This document shows positions 1 through 11,913 of a DNA stretch of 64,000 nucleotides, in pieces (position 1 is the first letter of the stretch; every line of letters starts with the position of its first letter). Position numbers and translations under genes: made by a program. Below the pieces are notes generated by a model that worked only from the letters and a program-made list of their open reading frames with translations, had not been told where the DNA came from and did no database searches. Location: assembly GCF_028583425.1 (NCBI RefSeq), contig NC_072805.1:11666001-11730000 (forward strand). The letters are read 5' to 3'. The DNA is from Eublepharis macularius (Eukaryota; Chordata; Lepidosauria; Squamata; Eublepharidae).

Positions 1-2612
1 AAGTCTGCCAAGAAACTGTCGTGATGCAATGTCCTCCCATGGGTCAGTAATGACTTGGCGCTTGCAACTTTACTTACCTTATGTCTATTTCCAAACATCG
101 ACATAGAGGACATGATCAGTGGAGCCACAAAATGAAGCTAGGGACAGGCCAGCGGGATTTTTCTACAAACCTGAAGGAAATCCCAGGGTGGCAGAAAAAT
201 CTGACACACACATCAGGGGATTAAAACTCTCCAAAAGACCAGAAATGGCTTGACTGGTGGATGGAAAGGAGAGAAGGAAGCAAGCCCAGTGGCAGCAGAC
301 ACAGCGCCCCCTGGGCCCAGCCTGATGCTAGCAGTGGCCAACACGCAAATGGGCTTGATCTGGCCCAGTACTGGCAGCTACCACACCTCTGGGCCCAGCT
401 TAGCACTGGAGGCCACCATGCCGCTCGGTGAGACTTTTCCCAAGAAGAGGCTCCCAGGTGTGGAGAAGAAGGGAACGCTGAAGACAGGAGAGCAGATAAA
501 GGTGGGTGGGTGGGAAGGAAAAAAGGAAGCAGGAACGGGGGAGAGGCTTTGGGGAAGGGGATACAGGGGGAAATTCGATGCCCACGGGTATCATATATAA
601 TTTTTTTTTGCTTTGGTTCACATTTCTGTAATCCTAATTTAATTGCATTGTTTATTGGATGCCTCATTCTATTGATTGCATTGAATTACTTTGTGTAATC
701 CTCCTTGAATCCGAGTGAGAAAGAAGAGATCATTATCACCATCATCTCACTGAAATTTGTCATATGGGGAGGGGCAGACATGCACAAAAGGAGAGGAAAA
801 TCACACTCGAAAATAATCTGCCAGTGCTCCAGAAGAACCAATCTCTTGCACAAGAGCAAGCCACCTTACACCAGAACAAGGTTCTGCCATAAGCTAAATG
901 TATTCGTAGGAACAAACTTGATTCTTTGTGATGATAACAGGGACTTCCTTTGCATGCAAAATGGGCAATTTGTGGTTGAGGCATTTCTTCACCGCCAGAG
1001 TCCTGCGTTTTGCATTCCCTTTTGATTTTCAAGCAGAAGTGATTTTATGACAGTACATTTGGGTGTGATGTTCAATTGAGCCAGAATGCAGAATGTGATA
1101 TTACAGGGCCACTCAACTTTCCTGAGAATCTCTTCTAGGCTCTGAAGGCTGCAAACATACATTTGAAAATGTGTGATAGGAATTGCTGACTGAAATCTCC
1201 AAAGCATGAGGGGTGGCTGAGCACAATCTCCAGTTGCTAGAAGCAGGCAAGAGTGCCCTCTTCCACTCCTCCAGCCAAGGAAAACCAGAATACGTTTGCC
1301 TAATTATTACAGGAACAGTCATTTGGTTGGCCGGGGTACAGTATATGATTTTTTTTCCCTTGCAGGAAGTTCACATATCCCTGTTTATGGCAAACCATTT
1401 TGTTTGTTTTTTCCAGAGCTGTTAAATTAGGCGATTCTTATCCCATCCACACACACACATACCATTTACATCCATGTGCATCTAAGCAAGAAAAAAAATC
1501 GATTTTTTTCTCCCATATTCATTGGTGGCAACTGTCTGCTCAGCCAAATGTTTCCAAATATATTTATATAAAATAATGGGATGGGCTGAAACTCAGTCCC
1601 TGTTCTCTTTATAAGTTGCCGTCTAGCCAAGTTCATTTCCTTTCCTGTCTGAGGCCAGCGCTGAACTGTATTATCTCACAACTTAAAAGCCAATCGGGCT
1701 GCATTTTTCTTTCTTTCCGCCCTCTCGGAAGAAGGGGGCGGGTGGGAAGACGCCCGGATTAAATGAACGGGGCACCCCAGAGCTTGGATGCTTTATGAAT
1801 GAGCTCACATCCTCCCTCTTTCTCTCTTCCATATTCTCTCATTCTCTCTTGTTTTCTCTCTTACGCACACACACACACGCACAAAAGAACAACTTCTGCA
1901 GCAAGCTGCAGACTGCAAAGGCATACACTCACACAGGGAAGGCATCAGTTGCTCCTAAGTATCTATTGCAACTGCAAAACAGTACAAAAAGAAAGGCAAG
2001 CGATCACCTGCCAAACCTCTCTGATGCCAAGCATGGCGGCGGGGTGGGGTGGGGGGGAGATGCCTTCTTACATTCCTTTCCGGGAACAGCTGCAAATGTC
2101 TTTATATTATATATCAACAGAGCACATCTCTCTCTGGTGTGTCATCATTTGAACAGACAAAAACAATAAGGAGGAAACTAACTGGTCCGGGAGGAAGAAT
2201 TGCTTGCCAAAAGTCTTGGGAAGGCAACATTAGAAAGCTGCTTTGCAGATGCTTGCACATCCCGAAATGAATGTGTGAATGTTCTCAGTTGAAAAGGCAT
2301 TTGGAAGGGAATGTGAGCTCAGCCAAACGCTCAGATCCGGCCAGGGCATATGTATGTAACCTACTTGGTTTCTCTACACTTGATGGCTGCTACTTAGGAT
2401 TAGTCCACACATGCCTAACCATTGCCAGTTAACAAAGGCAAGCAACGTTTAGCATGTTTGAATGAGTCACCACAGATTATATCTCCTCACTGTCTCAAAA
2501 CCCATGCATTTGAATGTACATATGTTCAGTTGCAAAGTAGCAAAATGAGGTTGTGGAATGAACTGGTTCCACTTTAGAGTGTGGTGGGGAGCAGAATGAC
2601 ATGTTTTACCTT
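1..2612. other. Non-coding stretch, no gene recognised
   Basis: No convincing exon is seen. There are short CA-rich runs (1,449-1,460; 1,867-1,880) and a promoter-like patch near 1,685-1,750 with a CCAAT box (1,689-1,696) and a GC box (about 1,734-1,745). The rest looks like unique or ancient sequence. Confidence 0.5.
1685..1750. promoter_or_regulatory. Candidate promoter-like patch (CCAAT and GC box)
   Basis: AGCCAATCGG is followed 40 bp later by GGGGGCGGGTGGG, a spacing common in vertebrate promoters. No gene start or exon can be tied to it, and an enhancer or chance match is equally possible. Confidence 0.2.
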
Positions 2613-2750
2613 GGCCGATTCCAGACGGCTAACCTGAAGGCGACGTCGCGCCAAACTCGCGTGAGAAAACGCGATATTTCGCGTTTTCCCCGTCACGATC
2701 CGGAACATGGCGGCATGCAGCGCCTTCAGGTTAGTCGTCTGGAATCGGCC
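2613..2750. mobile_element. GGCC-end palindromic MITE, copy 1
   Basis: Terminal inverted repeats begin GGCCGATTCCAGACG and end CGTCTGGAATCGGCC, flanked by the 3-bp duplication CTT (2,610-2,612 and 2,751-2,753). The interior is CpG-rich with GCGATATTTCGCG. The 3-bp duplication suggests a PIF/Harbinger-like source; no transposase is encoded. Confidence 0.8.
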
Positions 2751-3227
2751 CTTCTCACATTAAAACTCCCCTCAAATAGAAAGAGGTGAAATAGCATCTG
2801 TAGTGAGATAAAACTCCGATGTCTCTGTTCAGCCCCGGGGGTTCCATTATTCGGAACTTGTGAATGAAATCAGGTTCAGTAATCTCACGTTGTAATCTGC
2901 CCTTGGAACTTCTTTATTTAAGGACAGCTACTTTTAGGTCAGCAACAGAATTTCCTGAAAGATTAAAATGTTCTCCCATTGTTTTTTGCGTGATGTGGTC
3001 CTTAATGTCAGATTTATATCCATTTATTCTTTTGTGTAGGGAGTCGGGACTTACCAGTTTGTCCACTGTAGAGTGTGGACAGGCATTGCTGACACTTGAT
3101 AGCCTCTATAACATTAGAAGATGAACAAGTAAGGGAGCCTGAGACTGTATAACTGATGTTATTAGGTCTAGTGATAGTTAGGTCTAGTGATCCACCCACC
3201 TCACAGGTTGATTGTTGTGAGGATAAT

Positions 3228-3583
3228 CGGCTTTTTTTCTGGGAAAAGAGGTGGCGGAACTCAGGGCCAAGCTACACATGACGAATGACACTTGAACAGC
3301 AAGTGTATTTCTCCCTGTTCACTTGCCCTCCACTCAATCCACTTGCTGTTCAAGTGTCATTCGTCATGTGTAGCTTGGCCCTCAGTGGGTTGCCCTAGGA
3401 GAAAATGGTCACATGGCTAGTGCCCCTCCCCCGATCTCCAGACAGAGGGGAGTTTAGATTGCCCTCTGTCAATATAAACTCCCCTCTGTCTGGAGATCAG
3501 GAGGCGGGGCCACCAGCCATGTGACCATTTTCAAGAGGTTCTGGAACGCCGTTCCACTGCGTTCCAGCTGAAAAAAAGCCCTG
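3228..3583. mobile_element. hAT-like fold-back MITE, copy 1 (carries a nested element)
   Basis: Ends are CGGCTTTTTTTCTG and AAAAAAAGCCCTG with the 8-bp duplication AGGATAAT (3,220-3,227 and 3,584-3,591). The arms contain the family signature TCTCCAGACAGAGGGGAG and its complement. A second MITE is inserted at 3,264-3,381. Confidence 0.88.
3264..3381. mobile_element. GGGCCAAGCTACA-end MITE nested inside the hAT-like MITE
   Basis: The ends, beginning GGGCCAAGCTACACATGACG, are perfect inverted repeats for about 40 bp and are flanked by TCA on both sides. The 3-bp duplication points to a PIF/Harbinger-like mover. Confidence 0.85.
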
Positions 3584-3994
3584 AGGATAATAATAACTTA
3601 CTTTGTAAACTGCTCTGAGTGGTTGTTAAGTTGTCCTGAAGGGCAGTATATAAATAAAATGTTGTTGTTGTTGTTGTGTTGTTGGAATGAATATAGAGAC
3701 AGCACTGGCATCTTGGTATATTGCACGCCCTGGCCCCAGAGTCCGTGTCCATGTTGGGAAGTACATTCTTGTGAATTAGTAGTTTATGATTAGGGGGCTG
3801 TCTGTAGGCAAGAAAAGGTTTGCCTCCCAATGCCTGTGAGAAAAAGGGTCATTGTCCAGCATGGATTGCAAACTTCTGATTTCTGCTCTGCCAACCTGCA
3901 CTGTACTTTTGCGTCCTGACTCCCTTCTTTGCTTCATCCCTCCCACCTCCTGTCTGGGATATAAAGGCTCAGGGATCTCCACTCCTCCTTGTAT

Positions 3995-4105
3995 CTGAAG
4001 AAGGGAACTTTGACTCTCAAAATCTTAAAAATCTTGTTGGTCTCTAAGGTGCCATTGGACTCAAAACCTGGTTTTCTACTATAGAGCAACATGGCTACCT
4101 GCCTG
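3995..4105. repeat. Fragment of widespread reptile inverted-repeat element
   Basis: It contains GTATCTGAAGAAGGGA, TCTCTAAGGTGCCATTGGAC and TCTACTATAGAGCAACATGG. These resemble the segments at 24,500-24,700, 34,340-34,680 and 55,862-56,460. The family name is not known to me. Confidence 0.55.
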
Positions 4106-4597
4106 AAACTATATTCAAGGGGCAGAAGAGGACATTTTTTCTTCAGGTTGGTGGTAGCCCTAATCTTTGCCCAGATTGGGGAACTCCCTGAAGATAGGTA
4201 CATTGCTTAAGCTAGCAGTTTCTAAGAATGAGAAGTAGTGGATGGAAGATTTGCCTTCCCCCTTATGCTCAGCCCACCCTATTGTGACGTCTGGAAAGCC
4301 TGGGGTCCATTCACACAGAGCTAAGACACACAGGTTCTTACCACACACAGTAACAACAATTCCAAGGGTGTGACAATGGCACCGCCTTTTGCAGTGGCAA
4401 AATGCATATTTATACATCCCTAAGACAGGCCATACAGGGAGAGCTCCAAGCAAGGGTAAGTAAACAGGGCTGTTTCCTCAGGAAAGGGGTCACGGAGGGG
4501 CTCTTACCCAGTGTGTATGCTAAGGGATCACAAACAAAGCAGGGAGAATCACGGAGGAGGAAAAACAGTGTATAGGGGAAATAAAGAAAAAATCCTG

Positions 4598-4811
4598 ACA
4601 GTGTAGTGCTGTGGTTAGAGTGTAAGACTAGGATCTGGGAGAAAAAAGGTTTGAATTCCCATGGACGCTCACTAAGTAACTTTGTGCCAATTTCACACTC
4701 TCAGTCTAGCCAACCTCACAGGGTTGTTGTGGGGAGAAAATAGAGGAGAGGAGAACAAAGTAAGCCACTTTGGGTGCCCATTGGGGCGAAAGGTGGGGTA
4801 CAAATGAAGTG
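4598..4811 (+). mobile_element. tRNA-derived SINE
   Basis: The tRNA-like head (GTGGTTAGAGTGTAAGACTA and GGTTTGAATTCCC as the B-box region) is followed by CTAGCCAACCTCACAGGGTT and GGGTGCCCATTGGGGCGAAA, ending GGTACAAATGAAG. It then runs directly into a microsatellite. Confidence 0.8.
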
Positions 4812-4832
4812 TGTTGTTGTTGTTGTTGTTGT

Positions 4833-4909
<77 letters not shown>

Positions 4910-4910
4910 T
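4812..4910 (+). repeat. Compound microsatellite (GTT)n(GAT)n
   Basis: About 7 GTT units are followed by about 25 GAT units, grown from the tail of the preceding SINE. Confidence 0.97.
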
Positions 4911-7900
4911 GCTTGCATTTTCTTTGTACTCTTCAGGAAAATGAAAAGAGAGTTGCTGACTTCTTTTGTGGAAAGCAAGAGGTAATTGTATCATTTTAGT
5001 ACACAAATATTTAACACTGATCATTGTGTACAAGCACTTAGACTGAGTGGGGAAAATCTTCTTCTCCGTTCATCCCTGTCTTCAGTCTCTCTTGCATATA
5101 ACGCCTATTTTACTGAATGTACATTTTATTATGTTTGTTTACATCTCACTAGGATATACCAAGACTCGTAATTTGGACCAGAGATACCCAGCAGTTAAGG
5201 AAAGTACACACCACCTGTTTTTTCTAGACAGACATTCTGGGAACACCTGGTACAATCTGTGCACCAGGCCAGTGTCAGGCAGGCAGGGCTCGTTCAAAGA
5301 ATTTTGTTGCCCCAAGCGAGGTACGCCCATCACACCTGGGCCTACACCGCTGCCAGCCGGGTCCAAGCCAAGCCGCTGCAGTGCTGCCTAGGAGGTGATA
5401 TCAACCATCTCCTGTGCCACTGACGGCTAGGAGTGGGCCAGGGTCCCTTTGGTGCCCTCCTCATTGGGCCGCTGCAAGCTGTCACTTGGGAAGCCTGGCC
5501 TGAAAAGCAGCCCTGCATTTCGAGACCACAATATTTTGCCAGTGAAATCCGGTTGCATTAGAAAGGACTGGAACGTCATAGTAAAGAGATGGAATGTTCA
5601 CACACACACACAGAGCAGCTGGAAGCATATCCAGGTTCTCATTGCCCTGAATCTTCAGAATTACCTCTCCTACAGAACTCCGAAGCCAAAAGAATTCTGT
5701 CCACCTTTGCATCTGGTCGTTTTAGTTCTCTCCATCTCAGAAGAGAAGGAAAAATGAGCGCCATGTTTCAGGCTGGATTAAAAAGACATTCCTGGGTCTG
5801 AAAAAGTTGAGTCTAAAACTTTGGCGAGGGCGGGGGGATTCCTTTTATCGTGTTGTACAACTGACAGTGCACACAGCCAGCGTGTGTCTAAGGATCCCAC
5901 AGGCCTTTCCCTATGACGTTTTACTGCAAAGCTCCTTATCTTTCTGGTTAATTTTTTCTTCCTTTTCAGCTGCCAGTTTTTAATCAATTATTATGTTTGT
6001 CGTTCATACTTTGCAATCACAATTGGCATAGGAAGCCTCTTTTAAGCTGGCTGGGCTTTAGCTGACCAGCCCACTGCAGCTGTTCCCTGTTGTTCTGAAT
6101 CGTAAAACGCCAGTGCTTTGCTACTTTATAAATTCACACAAAAAGCATTTTCCTTAGAAGAAAAGTTCTTCTTTGCCAGTTCATCTATTTTGGCTCGTTT
6201 AGTTAATAGGCGCTTTGGGGCAACCCTTTAAAATGCAGCTTTTTCACTTACCTTTTTTTATGCAGGCGTTTTTTTTCTTTTTTCAATATTTTCTGCCCTA
6301 TGTAAATGCCTCACTTCGTATAAAGGCCTCAGACAGATCAAAGGTTTCCCTGGGAAAGTGAAAGGAAAGGCAGGGAACATTAACACACACCAAAAATCAA
6401 TCCTGTTTAGGCTTAGCAATGTACATTGGTACCCCAACCTCCCAAGTGCAGCCTGAATATCACATGAAAAGATAACAAAGGAGGAGAAGTGAATGATAGA
6501 GAAGAGTAACAGTTTGAATCTAACCCGTGATTGTTTTGTCCCAAAGGGTCAACATTCCACTTCTTTGAGAACTCACACTTTCTGAGCTCAATCTAAATTC
6601 AGCTTGTTACTGAAATTTCAGCCAAAACATTTGAACAAAAAAAAATTGAAGTTCTTCAAACAAAACAACTGGGGACCACCAGAAAGAAGCCCATAGGTAT
6701 TTCAGATGGCTGGCGGAGTTTCTCAGGAAGGGCAGCCCTTGGCCTTCCTGGGCAGCCATTGTTTTTGCCAAAGTCAAAAAGGAATTTGCAGTCCCTTATT
6801 AGCTTACACCTCGAAGGAAAACTGAAAGATACCAAGCGCTTTAGTTTCAAGTGTTGGTCTGTAGTAGAAGGACGAGATCTGGATCCAGTAGCACCTTAAA
6901 GACCAACTAGATATTCAAGATAGGGCCTGACCTGGACAGATCTCAGAAGCTAAGCAACCACCTCTGTTAGTCTTTTGCCGTGAAAACCCCAGCAAGGGTT
7001 GCCGTAAGTCAGCTATGACTTGAGAGCCGGATTTCCTTTTCATTCCCTATATCTAGGGGTATTTTTCAAGAGTCAAAACTTCCTTTGTGACTCTCAAAAG
7101 CTCATGCCCTGGAAATCTAGTTTTTTAAGGTGCTACTGGACCTGAATCATCCTCTTTGAAAGAGTTTTAATAAGACAAGTGAGATATTGCAAGGGGTTTC
7201 ACCCATTCTTACGGTGAATTTCTTTCCACGGTAACACTCTGGTGAGAGAACAGATCATCTCACCTGCATTTGATTCTATCCAAAATCTTAATGCATCTGT
7301 TCACTGCAGTCCATATGAAAAATGACCTGTGCATTTACCTTTCTATGCCATAGCCATGTCAGGAAAATTGTAGGACTATTACACATTGTATTATTGCTAT
7401 TATTACACAAGGAGTGTTATTCGTCTTTTGTTAAGATCCTGATGTACTGATTGATGTGGCTTCTCTTGTCAGTGTTTTCTGAATGCCAACCATAGTGGAC
7501 GTAAAAGCAATAGGACTCACTCACCAGTGACAGCTCGACCCTAATAATCCTTCTACACTGCTCACAGACCAACATAGTCATTGACTAGAGATATAAAATT
7601 TCTAGAAATTTCAGAGCCATAGGGGAAGGTTCCCCCGCCCAAAAAAACACAGAAATTTTTGGGGGAAACTGACATACACAATACTAACTTTCAAACCTAA
7701 AGCAGTAAAACTTATTTTACTGCTTTAACAACATAACATGCATTATGTATATCTTAGTTAGCATATCGAATTGTGCCATTTGGCATCTTTATGGAATTTA
7801 AATGCTTAAGTGTCTGAGGTGCTTCAGGGCAACCCTTTAAAATGCAGCCTTTTCACCTTTTTATGAATGGAAAACTGCAAATATACCCAATACATGAGAG

Positions 7901-8157
7901 ACAGCAGCAAACTGCTGTACCCAGAGCTATTTTTGCACGTGTATCTTAATTTTTGCCATGTGAGACATGGGGGGGGGTACATAAAAAGTATATTTTACAA
8001 CAAATAGAAGGAAGTGTGTTAATTACTGTTACTAGCAGCATATTTGCTTATTGGTTAACTCTGTCTCCAGGCCCCACTCAAATGTGCAGAGTATATTTGG
8101 TTACTGAGCATCTTCCACTAGCTCTGGAAGCACCAACCAACCATTATTGTTCATAAC
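4911..8157. other. Non-coding stretch with degenerate repeats
   Basis: No exon is recognised. An internally deleted 5S-type SINE lies at about 6,921-7,033 (GGCCTGACCTGGACAGATCT to GCCGTAAGTCAGCTATGACT), and pieces of the reptile inverted-repeat family lie at about 6,866-6,905 and 7,085-7,145. Confidence 0.5.
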
Positions 8158-8234
8158 TTCTGTTGTAACCCGCCCTGAGCCCGCTTGCAGGGACGGCGGG
8201 ATATAAATATAATAAATAATAATAATAATAATAC
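8158..8234 (+). repeat. Retroelement 3' tail with (AAT)n
   Basis: TTGTAACCCGCCCTGAGCCC and GGCGGGATATAAATATAATA followed by AAT repeats form a common SINE/LINE 3' end in squamates. The body is missing or too diverged to identify. Confidence 0.6.
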
Positions 8235-9430
8235 TTAGAACTCAGGTGCATTATTGTGCATTACTTAGCACTCAAATGCCACACAGCGGCATTTCTATGA
8301 TGTATTTTGAGAGTTTTATCAGTTTCTTGGTGGTGGGAGGAAGAAAATTCACATCAAAGCTAAAAACCCAGTATCATGAAGCAAATGGCCACTGTAACAG
8401 AGCATAAAAATGAACCGTGTGAACACAATGTGATAATCAGGAGATTGGTATAATAGTATAATGATCAGTGATTTGCCATGCATTTGTAGTATTTAAAAAA
8501 GATGCAGTTTTAACACTGAAGTTCAACTTTGTTTTCTTTTTGGTTGTATCATATAATGGTATCATGTCAAGGAAATTGCACCAAAATTTCTTTATGGGAA
8601 GGAAGGAAGGTTTTGAGCCTTAATATTTAATCTCTTCAACCTGCTGGTGTTGTTAACGAATTTTTCTCAAGAAATGTGTATGTAATTTGTTATTATGCAG
8701 TTCTGTGTTAAAGATTTAAGGAGACAAGGGATCTGGCATACATCAAGGATGGAATTATAATTCAAGAAGAAGGTGGGGCCCCCACAGAAGAGAACAGGCC
8801 CCCACTATTAAATCTATGATAATCCGGTGCAGTACAATGTGTCACAAAACAAGAAACTTTTGAATAAAAATAGGGATGCTGAGAACTATGTGCTAAGCAT
8901 GTTCTTGTGTCAGATCATTTAATCTTTGGCCATCTCTTCTCAGGTACATGTAGGCTTGTCTGGCCCAGCCTGGCAACCAGCAGGAGACTAGGGGGACATG
9001 GACTTGGAGGGGTTGGCCATCATCCAGTAAAGCCATAGAGTAACTGTCAATTGCTAGAGAGGACTGACATCACTTGCAGGCTTTTCCAGAAGTGATATCA
9101 CAACCATCACCCAACAGCAATTTTTTAAAACAAAATTTCTTTCTCCCGGCAGCCCTGGAGTGCTGATGATCAAGGGCCACAGGGGGCAGCCACATGGCAA
9201 CTGTAGGTACACCATGGATTTTCATTGCTCTCTAAATTGTTGTTCCTTTTACACCTACACCGTTGATGAAATCGAGTCCCTCTCCCTGGATCACGGTCAT
9301 AACTGAATTATTGAGAGAGGGTGGTTGAAAAGTACAGCTGCCATGGGGCTGTGCAAACACACTCACATGTGAGCTGCTGTAGATCTAGACAAATCAACAG
9401 CTATTAAAATTGATCAAAGGTGTGTATACA
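8235..9430. other. Non-coding stretch, no gene recognised
   Basis: It is AT-rich and without exons. Around 8,960-9,150 there is a repeat-like segment (GGCAACCAGCAGGAGACTAG, CCAGTAAAGCCATAGAG) partly shared with 48,290-48,340. Confidence 0.4.
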
Positions 9431-9689
9431 CAGGGCTTTTTTTCAGCAGGAACGCAGTGGAACGGAGTTCTGGAACCTCTTGAAAATGGTCACATGGCTG
9501 GTGGCCCCGCCCCCTGATCTCCAGACAGAGGGGAGTTGAGAGTGCCCTCCGCGCCGCTTGGCGGCGCGGAGGGCAATCTCAACTCCCCTCTGTCTGGAGA
9601 TCAGGGGGCGGGGCCACCAGCCATGTGACCATTTTCTCCAAGGGCAACCCACTGAGTTCCACCACCTCTTTTCCCAGAAAAAAGCTCTG
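9431..9689. mobile_element. hAT-like fold-back MITE, copy 2
   Basis: Ends are CAGGGCTTTTTTTCAGC and GAAAAAAGCTCTG, with a perfect 8-bp duplication TGTATACA (9,423-9,430 and 9,690-9,697). The two arms are near-perfect complements around a GC-rich hinge GCCGCTTGGCGGC. No coding capacity. Confidence 0.95.
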
Positions 9690-9697
9690 TGTATACA

Positions 9698-10196
9698 CTT
9701 TTTTAAAATACTTTTTAAAAAGAGTTCATAAACAGTGTTTATTTCTATGTTGTTTTTATTCATCCTTCGTTTAAACCATTATTGACCAAGTGTGGAGATG
9801 CAAAAGCTGGGAGCGTTTAATGTGTGCCACGTATAACTCTCTGGATGCAGAAAGAACACCCCGACAAACAGAGAGGAGGACCCAGTGAGCTTTATGGCAG
9901 AGTGGCAATTAATGGGGTTGGCAATGTTAGAGTATTCCAATATCTGGTGTACAAAGAAGAAGAGAAGAAGATCCTGCAGAGGAAGCAAGCTCTAGTTAGA
10001 CAGGACTGTAGGGTGAGCACTTTCTATCTAACAGGGATTTTTCTCATCTGTCTGCTAAGGACAATCTTCTTTTTCTCAGGACTCTAGAGAAGTCTCTCCA
10101 CTATCAAGGCAGCTATATTTATTCTCTTTCTTATACAGTTGAATTTTTGTATTAATAAAGCTTTTGTTACTCTTAATCAATTCAATATCCTGATTG
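9698..10196. other. Non-coding stretch, no feature recognised
   Basis: No exon, repeat family or regulatory block could be supported here. Confidence 0.4.
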
Positions 10197-10425
10197 CTAC
10201 ATAGGCACTCTGCCAACAGCCAATCTTCAGGTGAGACCTGGAGATCTCCTGGAATTACCTCTGATCGTCAGACCACAGAAATCAGTTCCCCTGGAGAAAA
10301 CGGTTGCTTTGGAGGGTGGACTCTATGGCCTTATACCCTGCTGAGGTCTCTTCCCTCCCCAAACTCCTCCAGGCTCTACTCCCAAATCTCCACGAATTTC
10401 CCAACCCAGGGTTGGAAACCCAACA
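10197..10425 (+). repeat. Interspersed repeat of the GGAGATCTCCTGGAATTA family
   Basis: It carries CTGGAGATCTCCTGGAATTA, AGAAATCAGTTCCCCTGGAG, GGTGGACTCTATGGCCTTAT and GAATTTCCCAACCCAGGGTT. The same ordered blocks recur at 23,640-23,820 and 50,445-50,890, so this is a dispersed squamate repeat, probably a short DNA transposon. Confidence 0.65.
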
Positions 10426-11708
10426 GACTAACCTTTAACCACTCTATCTGACCAGTTACAGCTCTTTTGGCAAGAGTCAGTGCAGTTTAATTACTCCTCC
10501 AGCCACCATAATTTGCCTTTTTTTAAAAAAAAAGATACCAGCCTATTATTTATTATTAGGCGGGAATGGAGAACAGGCTTTACAATTTTAGCAAAAAGAA
10601 ACAAACAGACCTCTGGCACAAGAAATGAGCTTGATGCTTTTTCATGAATGGGGCAGGACTGCTTAACTCCAACTGGCCTGTTCCCTTTTCTTCCTATTCA
10701 CTCAGCTCAAATCCCACCTACCTCCATTAGAAAGAATCTCGTTTCCTGGCAGCAAGAAAAATATCTGTTTGATGCCAGCCACTCTTTTATTTGCTTAAAA
10801 GAATACCTTTTTCTTCCAGGCTGCTAAATTGAAAATGACCACCACATTGTAAAACTAGCGAGTTTCCACCCCCTCTTTGTGGCGACGGTCTGCTTTTCAC
10901 ACTGGAGAGGTATCATTAATTTTCTAATGAATAATGAGATCAGAGAGCTTGCATGCCATTATTATGTGAAGGAAAATGCTTATGCAAATCAAAGAGGCAG
11001 CAACAGCTTCCGAAGGGAATGTTAAAGGTTATCCTATCATTAAATCTGATAGCCATTCATTTTTCAGTAGTGAAAGAGGGTAGGGGGGAAATCCACGCTG
11101 ATTGGCCATATACTTGTAGCATGAAAAATAGTAGTGAAATCATATACCAAAAAAAAAAGCAATAAGAAATTTTTTAGCCATTGCAAAGTTATGTGGTCAG
11201 AGGCCAAAAGAAGAAATTTATTTATTTCTACACATTTTAGAAAAAGCAGTTCTATTGCCCATCTGTGTTGGCAGGTGCAACACCAGGGCTAAAGCTAGCA
11301 TTACAAATTCACAGCAACAGTCACAGAAGCAAGTGACACTGATAGATATGTCCATGGCATTACTAGCACACCCACAAATCATACAGTTGATCCCTGGCTT
11401 TGTGCCCCACCCCAAGTACCAGAAGACACCGTGGTGGCTGAACTACCCCACGACATCATCCCACCCAGTAATATACAAAACATGTTTTATATTCGGTCAT
11501 CCAGGTCTGATCTCTTTCCTTCGAAGACAGATGGCACACACCACGTTCATTTGGCAGGCTTAAGTCAAGGAAACTGCATCAAAGAGCCAGAAGACGGCAA
11601 GTGGGTGCTCTAAGAAAGGCCAGCAAAGGTACCAGCTGTGGAAGGCATTTTGACCCCATATGCTATAAGAGAGGTAGGAGAACACTAGGGGGTGCATGGT
11701 AGTTCTCA
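10426..11708. other. Non-coding stretch with a possible conserved element
   Basis: No exon is seen. At 10,900-11,080 the sequence is AT-rich and non-repetitive, with ATTAATTTTCTAAT (10,914-10,927) and the octamer ATGCAAAT (10,982-10,989). This composition is typical of developmental enhancers, but conservation cannot be tested here. Confidence 0.3.
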
Positions 11709-11910
11709 GAGCCAAGCTACAAGTGACGCCTTACACAGGTTGGACACTTGTCAGCTTCCCTCAAGTTTTGATGGGAAATGTAGACGTCCTGGTTTTACAG
11801 CTCGGCTCTCCATTACAGCTGCAAGACCAGGACGCCTACATTTCCCATCAAAACTTGGGGGAAGCTGACAAGTGTCCAACCAGTGTTAGGTGTCACTTGT
11901 AGCTTGGCTC
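11709..11910. mobile_element. GAGCCAAGCTACAAGTGACG-end MITE
   Basis: Long inverted repeats begin GAGCCAAGCTACAAGTGACG and flank a spacer near GCTCGGCTCTCC. The flanking triplets are TCA and TTA (one change). It is the same family as 39,497-39,730. Confidence 0.82.
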
Positions 11911-11913
11911 TTA

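Larger units (their letters stand above)
3165..3680 (+). mobile_element. SINE 3' part split by a nested MITE pair
   Basis: The left piece (to 3,227) holds CACCTCACAGGTTGATTGTT. The right piece (3,584-3,676) holds the typical tail AGTATATAAATAAAATGTTG with (GTT)n. They form one tRNA-type squamate SINE body interrupted by the hAT-like element at 3,228-3,583. Confidence 0.7.

Noticed and set aside
3264..3381. Inverted repeats read as rho-independent terminators or a CRISPR-like array
   Set aside because: The genome is a vertebrate's. The repeats have transposon-type ends and target duplications, and no regular spacers.
4706..5033. Open frames encoding long poly-His, poly-Ser or poly-Met runs
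   Set aside because: They are translations of the GAT/GTT microsatellite, not genes.
6921..7033. 5S-like segment as a real 5S rRNA gene
   Set aside because: The internal control region is partial and the segment ends in a Bov-B-type SINE tail, so it is a deleted SINE.
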